64,000 nucleotides of DNA, taken from positions 5,657,001 through 5,721,000 of the forward strand of contig JBBPUQ010000002.1 of NCBI GenBank assembly GCA_038501195.1. Reading direction: 5' to 3'. Under the pieces are notes generated by a model. That model was not told the origin of the DNA. It did not search any database and saw nothing but the letters and a program-made list of their open reading frames with translations. Positions 10,756 through 21,505 of this stretch are shown in pieces (position 1 is the stretch's first letter; every line of letters starts with the position of its first letter). The DNA is from Nemania diffusa. Its lineage: Eukaryota; Ascomycota; Sordariomycetes; Xylariales; Xylariaceae. The position numbers and the translations under genes were made by a program.

Positions 10756-11584
10756 TGTTGAGAAATGGTACGTTTGAGAATGAAGTTTCTGGAAAGAATT
10801 GATATGGTAAGATAAAGAGAGAAAAATTGTAGGATCAAGAACAACTACTCGGGGAATTCTGGCGATAGAAATAGAAAGAGGAGCAGGGCGTCGAAGGAAA
10901 AACAGTATATAACTTAGCCCCTTGAATATGCGAAGTAATAAAGACATTGAAAAAACAAAATCGACAGTCATAACACACATGAAAGGAATTGTCTGGTCTA
11001 CTCAGCAGGGGGGTGCAACTCCTGAATTGATTGTTAGCCCTATTCTATCTACATGACAAGTCAGGGGGTCGATCGAGTAGAGACAAAGGAGTAGTCATTT
11101 TTTTCGCCCAGATGAAGAGATAGTTACTTGACTTTGGCAGCTCAATCTGCCCGCCCAAGGCCCTAGGCCTTTTGTGCAATAAACAACATGGTTATTTATT
11201 TCTCGTGATCGCGCCATTTGTCACAATAGCGGGAGATCGGTTTAGCCAGGTACAATTACCCAATTCAGGACGATCAGCCGGGACAATCAGCATGTTTCCG
11301 AAGAGCCCTGAACTCCTCCACATTTCCCCAACTACTATGTCGTCTAGGATAGATTGCTCGGAACATCATCTCCCTGTTTACCTACGTCCCGGGAAGGACG
11401 TTAGTATCTGTTCTACCCGCCGAGAAGGGAGGCGGGCCGGCTCGTTGGGTGCGGAATCCATGTTAGTCACGATGGCTTCATGACAAAAAGCCAACTCTTC
11501 CCAACCCATCGTGGCTGCTACGATACGGGACCATTTCCATAAGCCCAGTAACCAACGTTAAACCGCGATATTAACCCAAGCACG
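10756..11584. promoter_or_regulatory. Divergent promoter region upstream of the unknown protein and GH131
   Basis: Both flanking genes point away from this stretch. An 8-bp inverted repeat, CACGATGG (11468-11475) and CCATCGTG (11506-11513), lies about 70-115 bp before the GH131 ATG and could be a protein-binding site; this is inference only. The 103-codon ORF at 11172-11483 has no recognisable content. Confidence 0.4.
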
Positions 11585-12669
11585 ATGGTTTCCACCACTC
11601 TCCTAAGCAGCATCCTAGCTGCCGCCACGCTGTCCTCCGCACTGCCGTCGCCCGAGAAGCGCGGGACGGGGGCAATCAAGTGCCCCATGGTTCTCAATGG
11701 GTTCGTGAAGTCGGCTCTGATACCGACCGACTTCGACTCATACGCGACGAGCCCGTTCAACCCGGACTACATCCGCGGCAGCGAGAAGTTCAGCCAGAGC
11801 CTGCAGTTCCCCAACGTCACGAGCTCGCGCTTCGACAACGCGACCACCAAAGCCATCGAAGTTACCATCAACGACAAGTCCATCTTCCAGACGCAGAACG
11901 GCTTCCGCCGCGCCGGCCTGCAGATCCAGGGCGACACCAACGAGGGCGGACCCGGCACGACCGGCGTCCGCACGCTGCACTTCAGCGTCAAGCAGGACCC
12001 CCAGAGGAAGCTGAACCTGACGCACGAGTATTTGGTGAGTTGACAATAATAATATGGCGTGGTAACTCGTATACGTGTTATACATCCATCAGTGCTTACA
12101 GATATTGTGCCTCTAGAACGTCTGGCACGAGACCTCCGACTACAGCGCAAATCAGTTCAACTTCCAGACTGGGACGATCATTGGGCGATCCGGCAACAAG
12201 AGCACGTTCAAGGTGCTTAACCGTCAGAACACGGAGGTGTGGTCGACGGCCATCGACGACACGGCGTGGCAGAACTTCGCCATCACGCTGGACTTTGGCA
12301 AGAAGTAAGCGAGCTCGAATCCCCCTTCCACATTACCTCATCCCATAGACAGATCAGCCCCTATCAAAAGACAGCTGTTATCTTATTACATGCACAGGCG
12401 CATGAGATAACTGAGTAACAACTAACCTAGTACCGCGCAGTACCCTGCAAGTCTACTACTCCAAGAACGACGAGCCCCTCAAGTCCGTCACGTCGGCGCT
12501 GTCCAACAACAACGCCGGCGGCGGCCAGTACCAGATCGGCATCCTCAAGAAGCCTACGGGCACCTCGGACGTCGTGAACTCGGGCTACCAGGAGAAGAAC
12601 CTCAACGAGGGCCAGATCTACGGCGGGCTGTTCCTCGAGGATAGTGCCAATGGCTGCGTTTCCCTATAA
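11585..12669 (+). CDS. Secreted glycoside hydrolase family 131 beta-glucanase
   Basis: Three exons: 11585-12034, 12117-12304, 12441-12669; 288 aa. A signal peptide (MVSTTLLSSILAAATLSSALP) is followed by a Lys-Arg site (SPEKR) that could be cut by a Kex2-type protease. The mature part has the GH131 core: KCPMVLNGF near the start, YIRGSEKFSQSLQFPNVTSS, HETSDYSANQFNFQTGTI directly after intron 1, and LNEGQIYGGLFLEDS near the C-terminus. GH131 enzymes act on beta-1,3/1,6- and beta-1,4-glucans and are found in plant-associated and wood-decay fungi. No carbohydrate-binding module is seen, so it is a single-domain form. Several N-glycosylation sequons (NVT, NAT, NLT, NKS) fit secretion. Intron 1 has a GTGAGT donor; intron 2 a GTAAGC donor and a CTAAC branch. 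Codon third positions are strongly G/C, unlike the flanks. Confidence 0.9.
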
Positions 12670-13494
12670 ATTGATTATCGTGATGGCAGTCGGATCTAGC
12701 TTCTAAAGCAGCAGTACGTCTGAAGTTTTACTGCTTGTTTTGGTCTACTGTTGTATGGTCGTTGCATTAAATGGAGATGGGGCACACCGTTGCCGTACAT
12801 AGCAAAAGCCGAACAATAGTACCATTCACAGATAGTCACTGAGTAGAAAAGTTCAAGTCGTCGCATTTACAATAACCATCGAGAGTGATACGAAGACGGG
12901 TCGTGTAAGGCCCAGTACCGCGCCCTGGAAGCTCGAGTTATAATACATTGCCATATATTGAAACGGAACGGGCAAAAACATCCATACCGCACTCTATAGG
13001 ACGGGTCACTGCCATCTAATCACTTCTAGAGATTTGAAGAGAAAAACGGGCAATATGCCGAAAACAATCTTGTATTCTTGGTGTTGGTGACCACGCTGGG
13101 GCAGCATGTCTTCTCAATCTCCTACTAGACACTTAAGCTTTAAGATTAACTAAATATATAGGAAAAGATTGAGACGTAATCTGACTTAGCTAATCAATAT
13201 ATTTTTAGGAAATTGTGTCGCTCGTATTGTCTCACGATAATAGAGACCATGAAAACTTCATAGTAAAATCAATTAAATTAGTGAGAGGAGATGGCCACCT
13301 TCTCCTGGCCCGGCAAGGGCTATGTGCTAATAGCTAAATGTGTATAGAAAAGAAATCAGGGGAAATCATTAAACGAAACCTAATCAACAGGCTCTCTATG
13401 TATCTTGGTCGTAAACACTATAACAATACCATAGCCTTTTATTCTATAGTAGTCATTTTGAGACTAGAAAATGTCAAGTGTGGACCAAATATTT
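12670..13494. other. Intergenic, AT-rich, no gene seen
   Basis: 3' flank of the GH131 gene, becoming AT-rich after about 13,100. The 60-codon ORF at 13338-13520 looks fortuitous. Nothing recognisable on either strand. Confidence 0.5.
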
Positions 13495-13869
13495 TCAATC
13501 CGGGCCGCTCGCGCTTTTAAGCCCTAGACAGATGCGGATGTCATCCCATATCTTTTCAAAGCGAGTGAACCACGTCGTAGGATGTTTTGCAAAACTTTGA
13601 GTATGGCGAATGGCCCAAGGAGGGCTGCTAGGACTTGAATCGCGCTGCCAGTGTGTTAAATAATCTCTAGTAGACATTTCGTCCTCGGGACGAGTTTTCA
13701 TGGAAGCTGCTAGCAAAGCTGCGAGAGCTGACGAGGCATCTTTATCATTGGTTTCACATAGAGCAAATACTCGATCAAACTGCTCCTGGTGATATTTTAC
13801 CTTTGCGAGCATGTCCGTGGTATACGACTCTTCCGAGGACGAAGATGTTGATGAGGCAGGGCTAAGCAT
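13495..13869 (-). CDS. Possible small hypothetical protein (doubtful)
   Basis: 124 aa from ATG 13869; the frame extends 21 codons further upstream only through a GTG. A Ser-rich start (SPASSTSSSSEESYT) is followed by predicted helices (DMLAKVKYHQEQFDRVFALCE, SALAALLAASM) and an aromatic C-terminal part (WFTRFEKIWDDIRICLG). The composition looks more protein-like than random frames nearby, but it stands alone in AT-rich DNA and I recognise no family. It may be a small orphan gene, one exon of a longer gene, or a relic. Confidence 0.3.
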   Translation of the reverse strand: MLSPASSTSSSSEESYTTDMLAKVKYHQEQFDRVFALCETNDKDASSALAALLAASMKTRPEDEMSTRDYLTHWQRDSSPSSPPWAIRHTQSFAKHPTTWFTRFEKIWDDIRICLGLKSASGPD

Positions 13870-14752
13870 CTTGGGCTTTAGCGATACTGCCGTAAATATG
13901 TATATATGGCACAGTGAAGAAGCCTCGAGCACGCAGTCATGCTTCTAGTTAAAGGATTTATAGTTGAAAGCGCTTCCTTCGCGATTTTCTGGAAAATTCA
14001 GCGCTTGTTATGGTCAAGGCATTAATGTGTTCTACCTCGGGTTTCCCGTTTACTTATGTGTGCCAGCGATGATTACCTAGCCAATATTAGGTAGTAGAAC
14101 GTTATTGTATTTTGAATTGTTTTACAAACAAAGGATACCTTGAAGTAGTAATATAATAAGTCATTCAAACCTTTTATCTAAGATTCGAGAAGCGTGTTAT
14201 TGTCTCGTGCTTTTCTCCGCATTCCGGTTGCCTAAAAGAAGATGTTTCTTAAGAGGTTACTCTTTTAACTGCGATAACAGAGGTGTAACTTTTAGAAAAA
14301 GATATAGATATGGATGTGCATAATAAAAACATAATTCTTAGTGAAAATAAATACCTTTTGTAGCCGGCCGTATCACGGCGATATAAGTGGGTAGAGCTGA
14401 AGTTGGGGCTGCCGCAGCTCCGGTCTGGGGTCGGACGGGCGAATCAAGAATCAGAGATTAACGCCTAGGTAGATTGCTATTCGGAGACGCAAGGCGTTTT
14501 TTTGTTTCATGCGCCAAACAGCCAATCAAGATGCTTTTGTCGCAAACCGTTGACGACTGGAGCGATATGGTAGAATATATAAAGACGGGAGGCCTTCCGC
14601 CTCCGCAACTAAGAATTAGGCTTCGGCATAAGAACAATCAAGATATACATACCGATATTTTCTCTATCAATCTCAGGGTTCACGTCCAGACCGCCCTAGA
14701 AAAGAAAATTAATTGCTAGATTAGTTTATATCGCACCTCACTTCCATCCACT
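13870..14752. other. Intergenic, no gene seen
   Basis: AT-rich DNA upstream of the YbjQ-type gene. The 81-codon ORF at 14474-14719 is not convincing. The last 40 bases before ATG 14753 are C/T-rich, like a short leader. Confidence 0.45.
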
Positions 14753-15261
14753 ATGTCTGACAAGAAGCCGGCTCACATTCCACCGGAACTCTCAGATCTA
14801 CACTGCTACACCGAGACGGAGGGTGTTATAACGACGACCATGTTCGACCTTCCAGGATATAAGGTTGTCCGTGTCCTCGGCACTGTATACGGCCTAACAG
14901 TGCGATCGCGCAATATTGCGGCTAGTTTGGGGATGGTGTTGAAGAGCATGGCAGGCGGCGAACTTAGGTGGTTCACTAATATGGTGAGTGTTTGTGTAGT
15001 TAACCGTTAACGGCGCACAGCCCAACAAGTCAACAGACGCTGACATGCGACTCTTATGGCGCCTAGCTTTACTCAGCCCGGAATGATGCAATAAGCCGAG
15101 TGGTGGCCGAGACTAAGGCCCGGGGCGGGAATGCCATCATCTGTCTCCGCTTTGAATCCGGGGATACAGGCGGCTTTGCTCAGTGTTGCGCGTATGGAAC
15201 CGCCGCTATCGTCGAGAAAATCGACCCTACGGCACAGCCGCCACCACAGCTCGTGGCTTAG
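14753..15261 (+). CDS. YbjQ / UPF0145 (heavy-metal-binding-like) family protein
   Basis: Two exons: 14753-14983 and 15067-15261, joined in phase 0 across an 83-bp intron (GTGAGT donor, CTGAC branch, CTAG acceptor); 141 aa. What is seen: the family's opening strand GYKVVRVLGTVYGLTVRSRN, a helix with KSMAGGELRWFTNM, and after the intron ARNDAISRVVAETKARGGNA leading to the strand IICLRFES. These are the hallmarks of YbjQ proteins, small homo-oligomers best known from bacteria. Their function is poorly understood; a metal-binding role has been suggested for the superfamily. The C-terminus is Pro-rich (PTAQPPPQLVA). The spliceosomal intron shows the gene is settled in a eukaryotic genome. No neighbour suggests a pathway. 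Confidence 0.82.
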
Positions 15262-15999
15262 CGTCTCGGGCTATCCCGAGGAGGTAGGCGTACGCGAGAA
15301 AACGAATGAGAATCGTCCGGGGATAGAACTCAAGCGCCGACCTCGACATGCAGGTAAAATTGGAGATGCGGACTGAACATTTATATAAGCTAGCTGCCAC
15401 TTATTGTTCAAGAGCTATTTTCAATAATAATAGGTAATAATAATACCCACTTTTCAACACTTGTATATTGAGTTATTATGAAGTTATGAATAGCGATACC
15501 ACATAAAGGTTAGGGGCATGTACTATTGCATGTGCGGCAGGGGTCGTTGAACCTAAGGCAGATTAAGACAGAATCTCTAAGTACAGCTAGACAAGTGATG
15601 CCGTTGGTCAACTATAACTATATTTAACAGCAGTGTATCTATCTAGGTAGGAAGAGGGATTGTAATTAATTATCAGCGCGATTGATACCAAGACAGATAT
15701 GCAGTAAATGGATTAATTATCTATAGGTATAGAGGTATTCTGTAATCAAGTACATAAGGTAACAAGTTTGTTAGATTAGACCTAAGCCACAGGTGTTTTA
15801 GCCTGCGCCACAGCGCCGGCCATCTATTCCGACACGATCAAGCCAGCTCGTCAGTTGAGAGTCTTCTATTCCCGAGCATATCCATCTGTGATGCGCGTTC
15901 CTGTGGTCGTGGTAAATTCATAAAGCAATCCATCAATGTCAACCTGAGAATTAGACACATACGGTCTCCTCGAACCACGAGGGGGCTCTCTTGGTGAAA
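15262..15999. promoter_or_regulatory. Intergenic region upstream of dipeptidyl aminopeptidase gene
   Basis: AT-rich between about 15,400 and 15,780, then a more balanced stretch leading to the next start codon. An upstream non-coding or short coding exon of the peptidase gene cannot be excluded. No other gene is seen. Confidence 0.45.
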
Positions 16000-18961
16000 A
16001 TGGGTATGTATACAGCACGTACTAGACATAGTCAACCGCCTCGTCGGTCAACCACCGAAGAAGCACGGTGTCGGCAGTATGAGCCCATCGCTAACACTGC
16101 GACAGTCTCGCCACGCCCTTCACGCGATTCCTTTTCCTCCGTTTCGACGACAAGCCTCGTTTTCGAACGCCTCGCCGAGCGAGAGAAGTCTAACGCTGGC
16201 TTAAACGACGGCAAGCTCTCCGACTTCGACCACGACGACCCCTTTAATAATGCTATCGACGACGATGAGCGAGGCGCCTTCTTGAATGTCGCGGCCTCGC
16301 GCAACAATCTTGGCATGAACATAAAGCTGAAACGCATATTGTTGCTTGCATCCGGTATTCTCGTCGCTGTCTGGGTCATTGGGCTGGCTACCTTCATCTC
16401 CTCCAAGTCTTACCAACATTCCTCCGAGAAAGACCATGACCCAGCTGCCACGGCCTCGCGTGGCTCTGGCAAGCGTATAACCCTAGATCAGGTCTTGACC
16501 GGTTATTGGGGGTCCTCTCGCCATGAAATCAGCTGGATTGAGGGTGCCAACGGGGAGGATGGCCTTCTATTGGAGCGGGGCGCAGGGGGCAAGGACTTTC
16601 TTGTAGTTGAGGATGTGCGAGCTCGGGATAAAGCATACGTTGCGTCTGGTGCCCAGATCGTCTCTTCCAAGACATTAATGCAGCAGGGCCTATTTAGCGC
16701 AGGAGACCGGACATTATCACCAGAAGAGCTTTGGCCCAGCCCAGATCTGAAGAAAGTGCTCATTGCGACTAGCACAAAGCATGTATGGAGGTATTCGTTT
16801 ACTGCCGTCTACTGGATATTTGATGTTGAAACCCAAACCGCCGAACCTTTGGACCCTAGCGATCCGGATCGCAGGGTTCAACTGGCGCAGTGGAGCCCGA
16901 AGAGCAATGCCATCTCCTTCACAAGCTCAAACAATCTCTATGTACGGCATCTAGAGACTAATAAAGTCGTACAAATTACCAAGGATGGTGGACCGGAATA
17001 TTTCTATGGAATTCCAGATTGGGTGTACGAAGAGGAAGTCTTCGGTGACAACAGCGCTACCTGGTGGTCCGGCAACGGAGGCTTCATGGCTTTCCTCCGG
17101 ACAAACGAAACCCTCGTGCCCGAATACCCCATTCAATTCTTCATTGATAGGCCGAGCGGAGAGTTGCCTGCCCCAGGTCAGGAATTATACCCCGAAGTTC
17201 AGCAACTAAAATATCCGAAGGCAGGATCGCCAAATCCTTTTGTTGACCTTCTCTTCTACGACATGGTCAAAGGCGACACATTCACCGTAGAGATTGAAGG
17301 AGGGTTTTCTCACGACGATCTCCTTATCACGGATATTACATGGGCAGGCAACAAAGTGATCATAAAAGAAACTAATCGTGTCAGCGATGTCATGCGTGTC
17401 GTCCTGGTAGACGTCATCGCACGCACAGGCAAGACCGTGCGGACCGTCGATGTGGGTAAGATTGATGGCGGTTGGTTTGAGATCTCCCATGATACGACTT
17501 ATATCCCGGCCGATCCCGAAAATGGCAGACCGGAAGATGGATATCTTGACGCTGTTATATATGACAACGGTGATCACCTGGCCTATTTCAGCCCTCTTGA
17601 CGCGAGTGAGCCTGTCATGTTAACGTCGGGCAACTGGGAGGTTGTAGATGGTCCATCAGCAGTCGATTTGAAAAACAACATAGCTTATTTCGTTGCTACC
17701 AAGGAGTCTTCGATTCAACGACATATTTACAGCGTCAAATTTGACGGTTCAGATCTCAAGGTCATCACCGATACTAGTCGGGAAGGCTACTATAGCGCCT
17801 CGTTCTCTCGCAAAGCAGGATATGCTCTTATGTCCTACCAGGGACCCAATATCCCTAGCCAGAAACTTGTCAGCACTCCGAGCAATCCTGAACCATTTGA
17901 GTATATCGTCGAAGAAAACAAAGATTTAGCAGAGAAGGCCAAGCAACACGAACTTCCGCTTCTTGAGTACGGAACGATCGTCGTTGATGACGTTGAGCTA
18001 AATTACGTCGAACGTCGTCCACCACATTTCGACCCCAGCAAGAAATATCCGGTCCTGTTCCAACAGTATTCGGGCCCAGGCTCACAATCCGTCAATAAGA
18101 AATTTGCTGTTGACTTTCAATCCTATGTCGCCGCTACCTTGGGCTATGTTGTAGTGACGGTTGATGGCCGAGGCACAGGCTTCATTGGGCGCAAGGCGCG
18201 AGTCATAGTTCGCAAAAACCTAGGGAAGTGGGAAGCTCATGATCAAATCGCGGCAGCCAAGATTTGGGCTGCGAAACCCTATACCGACGAAACGCGGATA
18301 GCGATCTGGGGTTGGTCGTATGGTGGATTTCAGACACTCAAAACACTGGAGCAAGACGCTGGCCAAACATTCCAGTATGGTATGGCGGTAGCACCCGTCA
18401 CCGACTGGCGATTCTACGATAGCATTTACACGGAACGATACATGCTTACACCCCAGGAAAACGAGGAAGGCTACATGGGGACGGCTATAAACAATGTGTC
18501 CGCGCTCGCCGGGAATGTACGCTTCCTCATCATGCATGGCGTTGCTGATGATAACGTCCACATGCAAAACACGCTCACCCTCCTCGATAAACTGGACGTG
18601 GGAGGCGTCGAGAATTATGATCTTCACATGTTTCCTGACAGCAACCATGGCATATACTTTCACAATGCCAATCGCATTGTTTATGACAGTAAGTGAAACT
18701 CCAATGATCAGCAACGAGATAAGCATAAGAATGCAGGCTTCCTTTCCATTTTGCGCGTACTGACGCTCTGCAGAGCTAAGCAATTGGCTTGTGAACGCCT
18801 TCAACGGCGAATGGTTGAAGGTCGCTAACGCGAAGCCCGTGCAAATCGTATCGCAAGGGAAAGAGAGGAGGAGTGGTGTTGAAGAGTTGAAGGCAGGAGT
18901 CGAGAAGATGCGAAGGTCAGGTGTCAGCACAGATGCCAGTCGCACATTCCCGTTAGCATGA
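16000..18961 (+). CDS. dapB: Dipeptidyl aminopeptidase B (DPP IV family, S9B), vacuolar-membrane serine protease
   Basis: Two exons, 16000-18688 and 18774-18961 (GTAAGT donor, phase 1), 958 aa. It removes N-terminal X-Pro and X-Ala dipeptides; DAP2/DapB proteins are type II membrane proteins of the vacuole. Order seen: a disordered cytosolic tail, one membrane segment at about 112-132 ([20 protein letters not shown]), a beta-propeller with the S9B mark DWVYEEEVF, and a C-terminal alpha/beta hydrolase. The triad is visible: Ser773 in GWSYGG, Asp at 850/851 in ADDNVH, His883 in SNHGI. After the intron the conserved end [14 protein letters not shown] is completed, which confirms the splice. The start is uncertain: ATG 16000 or 16006 are the first in-frame Mets, and the tail is poorly conserved in the family. 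Several NxS/T sequons lie in the lumenal part. Confidence 0.93.
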
Positions 18962-19280
18962 CTTTCTTGAAACACATTTGTGAGCAAGAGTACTATGTCA
19001 AAGGCGTTCTGGTGTTCAGGTTCTACATAGTCACTGTCATTGTAATATAATCTTTTGCGTACCTTACGTAGTGGCTATTTTATATACCAGGTAATTCATT
19101 ATAGAATGCGATCCCGTTCTACACGAACACCGCATTAGATCCCTCACAACATGCGGGGTTGTATACTACACAATACCTCACCTAAAAGTTAATGTTCCGT
19201 AAAGCGTCAAGTCTTACTCCCGATCTACAGAAACACAAAAAACAAAGCGAATCCCAAACCGGCACCCCCCACCACCCACC
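18962..19280. other. Short intergenic region before the ABM-fold gene
   Basis: 3' flank of dapB and promoter of the next + strand gene. It ends in a C-rich leader (CACCCCCCACCACCCACC) directly before ATG 19281. Nothing else is seen. Confidence 0.5.
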
Positions 19281-19958
19281 ATGGCGCCCGTAACAGAAGT
19301 CGTGCTCCTAACCCTAGCGCCCGGCGCGGACTACGCCGCCATCACCGCCTCCGCCAAGACCATCGCGCAGCAGCCCGGCTGCCTAGCCGTGCGGACCTCG
19401 CGGCTGCACGGCGAGCCGCACCTGGTGCACTACTTCATCGACTGGGACGCCGTCGAGTCGCACCGCGCCTTCGAGCGCAACGGGGCCGTCTACGCGCCCT
19501 TCCTCGCGCGCCTCGGCGCCGCTATGACCGGGTACGCGGCGCCGTACCACGTCGCGCTGGAACCGTTCCCGCCTGCCGTGTTTGATCATGGCGCAGAAGG
19601 AGACGGGGCGGTTGTCGTGGTGGGGAAGGCCTGGTTTCCTGGGGGCGCGGCCGGGCGGGAGGATGCCGCCGCGGCTTTTGCGGCGCTTGTGGACGGGCTG
19701 CGGGATGCGCCGGGGTTTACCGGAAAAGTTGCGCGGGGCTGGTCGCTGGAGAGGGATGTTGTGCGTGAGGGTGGCGGGGGGCCGAGCCGGGTGTTCCTCT
19801 TTGCGGTTGGGTGGGAGTCTGTCGAGGCGGGGGTGAGGTTCCGCGAGTCGGGGGAGTTTGGGAAGGCGGTTGCGAGGATGGAGGGGGTGGGGGGGTTGGG
19901 GGAGCTGGAGGTTTGTCTGGTTGATCTTCAGAGTGTCTCGTCGCGGCAGCTATCTTGA
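19281..19958 (+). CDS. Dimeric alpha/beta-barrel (ABM-like) protein, two tandem halves
   Basis: Single exon, 225 aa, with start context CACCATGG. The N-terminal half (EVVLLTLAPGADYAAITAS, QQPGCLAVRTSRLHGEP, HYFIDWDAVESHRAF) has the strand-helix-strand pattern of antibiotic-biosynthesis-monooxygenase (ABM) domains. A second, weaker copy follows (GKAWFPGGAAG..., FTGKVARGWSLE, FLFAVGWESVEAGVRFRESGEF). Such proteins are small cofactor-free oxygenases or of unknown role; many fungal members are uncharacterised. Third codon positions are almost all G or C, far above most neighbours. The adjacent - strand ORF ends 5 bp away. No biosynthetic cluster surrounds it, so a link to a particular metabolite cannot be made. 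Confidence 0.78.
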   Translation: MAPVTEVVLLTLAPGADYAAITASAKTIAQQPGCLAVRTSRLHGEPHLVHYFIDWDAVESHRAFERNGAVYAPFLARLGAAMTGYAAPYHVALEPFPPAVFDHGAEGDGAVVVVGKAWFPGGAAGREDAAAAFAALVDGLRDAPGFTGKVARGWSLERDVVREGGGGPSRVFLFAVGWESVEAGVRFRESGEFGKAVARMEGVGGLGELEVCLVDLQSVSSRQLS

Positions 19959-19962
19959 CGGT

Positions 19963-20310
19963 TTAGGGGGATGGCGTGCGCGCTTGCGGCCTCCATTCGT
20001 TCTCCTGCTCTGCAAGCGGTGCTATGTTCTTGTTGTACCATTTCTCTTGGTACTCGTCGGAATCTATATCGTCGTCATTTTCTTGAGCTGAGCTGTCGGA
20101 ACGAGAGGACTCGTCGTCGGGGTCTTGCCGCTTCTCTTGCTCAGGCTCACCCTTTGGTGGGCTGGCTCTCTTAGTGCCACCGTCATCGTACTGGTCAGGC
20201 AGCTGCTCTTTGGATAGCCATCCGAGCCATTGCTTAAGGGGATAACTATCTTCCCGGCCACTGGAAGGATTGACATCCTGCTGGCGGGTAGAAGCCACCA
20301 GCCTCGACAT
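19963..20310 (-). CDS. Small acidic, disordered hypothetical protein
   Basis: 115 aa from ATG 20310, converging on the ABM gene with a 4-bp gap. The N-terminal half contains a compact segment (YPLKQWLGWLSKEQLPDQYDDGG), the rest is highly charged (KGEPEQEKRQDPDDESS, then ENDDDIDSDEYQEKWYNKN). The charge pattern and the ordered tryptophan-containing segment look more like a real small protein than a chance frame. I do not recognise the family. A 5' exon could exist. Confidence 0.45.
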   Translation of the reverse strand: MSRLVASTRQQDVNPSSGREDSYPLKQWLGWLSKEQLPDQYDDGGTKRASPPKGEPEQEKRQDPDDESSRSDSSAQENDDDIDSDEYQEKWYNKNIAPLAEQENEWRPQARTPSP

Positions 20311-21505
20311 AGGGGATTAGACTATAAACGGCTTCAAAGGCATAAAGACAGCACGCACAAATCGCGCGAAAAGGTACTGTGCCGGTATGTATCTTATAGG
20401 TGCGGTATAGGATAAGATTGGCCGGCTATGGAACAGAGAAGCAAACTCCTCAGTGTCATCCTCAATGGCTGTCAATCAGTGTATAACATAACGCCCTTGC
20501 TTCGGCACAATAGCAACCCAATGTGCATCTAACGCGTAACCGATGTCACGACGCAAGTCAAGCTTATTGAGTTTTTGGTGGTAGATATCCTTATTCCCAC
20601 CATGTTGCCACATCAAATTAGCTTCAAACCATTTCTAATTAGTATATGGTATAATGCGCGCCCGACAAGTGGCCGCAGAAGTTTGCGTGACCACACCACA
20701 ATGATCTCTTGTAGGTCTTGACAGTAGTGGTTGCGGGAGGGTATCTTTCAGAGATATCTACCCTCGAGGCATCTGATCGTGTGGAAAAACTCAGTCGGTA
20801 GCAGAGGGAAAGGATCGTGGATTACTATAGGCGACGCTCCTTGCCCCGTTTCCAATTGTCTGGTATTTTCTCGGACGGGGGTCGCCATGGTCGAAGGCTT
20901 ATTGTCCTACTTCCAATTGTCTAGTATTTTCTCAGGCTAGAATTGTCGGCGGTCCTTGTTTTCCGTTTATCTGTTGAATTAGTGACAAAAGGTAGATGGT
21001 TAAACAGGTTGTGAGGCAGAGCCTAAACAGTTGCTATGGTAAAAAAGGCGATGTAATGTATTACTTTCCTGCATTTATGAGCCTTACATTTCGCCTCTGT
21101 CTTAATTTACGTCAATTTTCTACTACAATTAGCATAAGGTAGCGGTTTTTTTGGTAAAGAGAAAAATAGAGAAAAAAAAAAGTAAATAATACTATAGCTG
21201 TTCAAGATTCTTTGTAATCATTTACACTCCCCCCTTGGACAAATCTTTCGCTTTAACAGAGATAACATAATATTGGTTTGTTTATAAAATCAACTATTAC
21301 ACCATCACAATGAGTTAGCAGCAAGCTATTATACTAAGTATTAAAGATTACGGTTATAGTTCCTGCCTAACATCTTTTAAAGTCACTTTTGGGTTTGGGG
21401 GAATATGACGGTACTGAAAATGCTAATTAAGTTCATCTTACTTCTCTACTAGCTATAATTACAGGTTTACTCCCGGAGGATGCAAGAAGTATCTGGGTAG
21501 TTACC
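20311..21505. other. Gene-poor, AT-rich intergenic region
   Basis: Nearly 1.2 kb without a credible ORF. It contains a 23-bp direct repeat (listed separately), an A-rich run near 21,170-21,190 and a C-run (ACTCCCCCC) near 21,227. The composition and repeat suggest decayed repetitive DNA, but no transposase or reverse-transcriptase frame survives. Confidence 0.45.
20850..20933. repeat. 23-bp direct repeat, 61-bp period
   Basis: TTCCAATTGTCTGGTATTTTCTC (20850-20872) recurs at 20911-20933 with one difference (CTGG to CTAG). Only two copies are seen. The difference is G to A, the type of change left by repeat-induced point mutation, but one position proves nothing. Confidence 0.7.

Noticed and set aside
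16032..18987. Several minus-strand ORFs (up to 255 codons) across the peptidase gene
   Set aside because: Shadows of dapB, whose + strand motifs and splice are clear.
21180..21300. Possible small LTR (TGTTCAAG ... TTTAACA)
   Set aside because: Only about 60 bp, no second copy, no primer-binding site or polyprotein frame.
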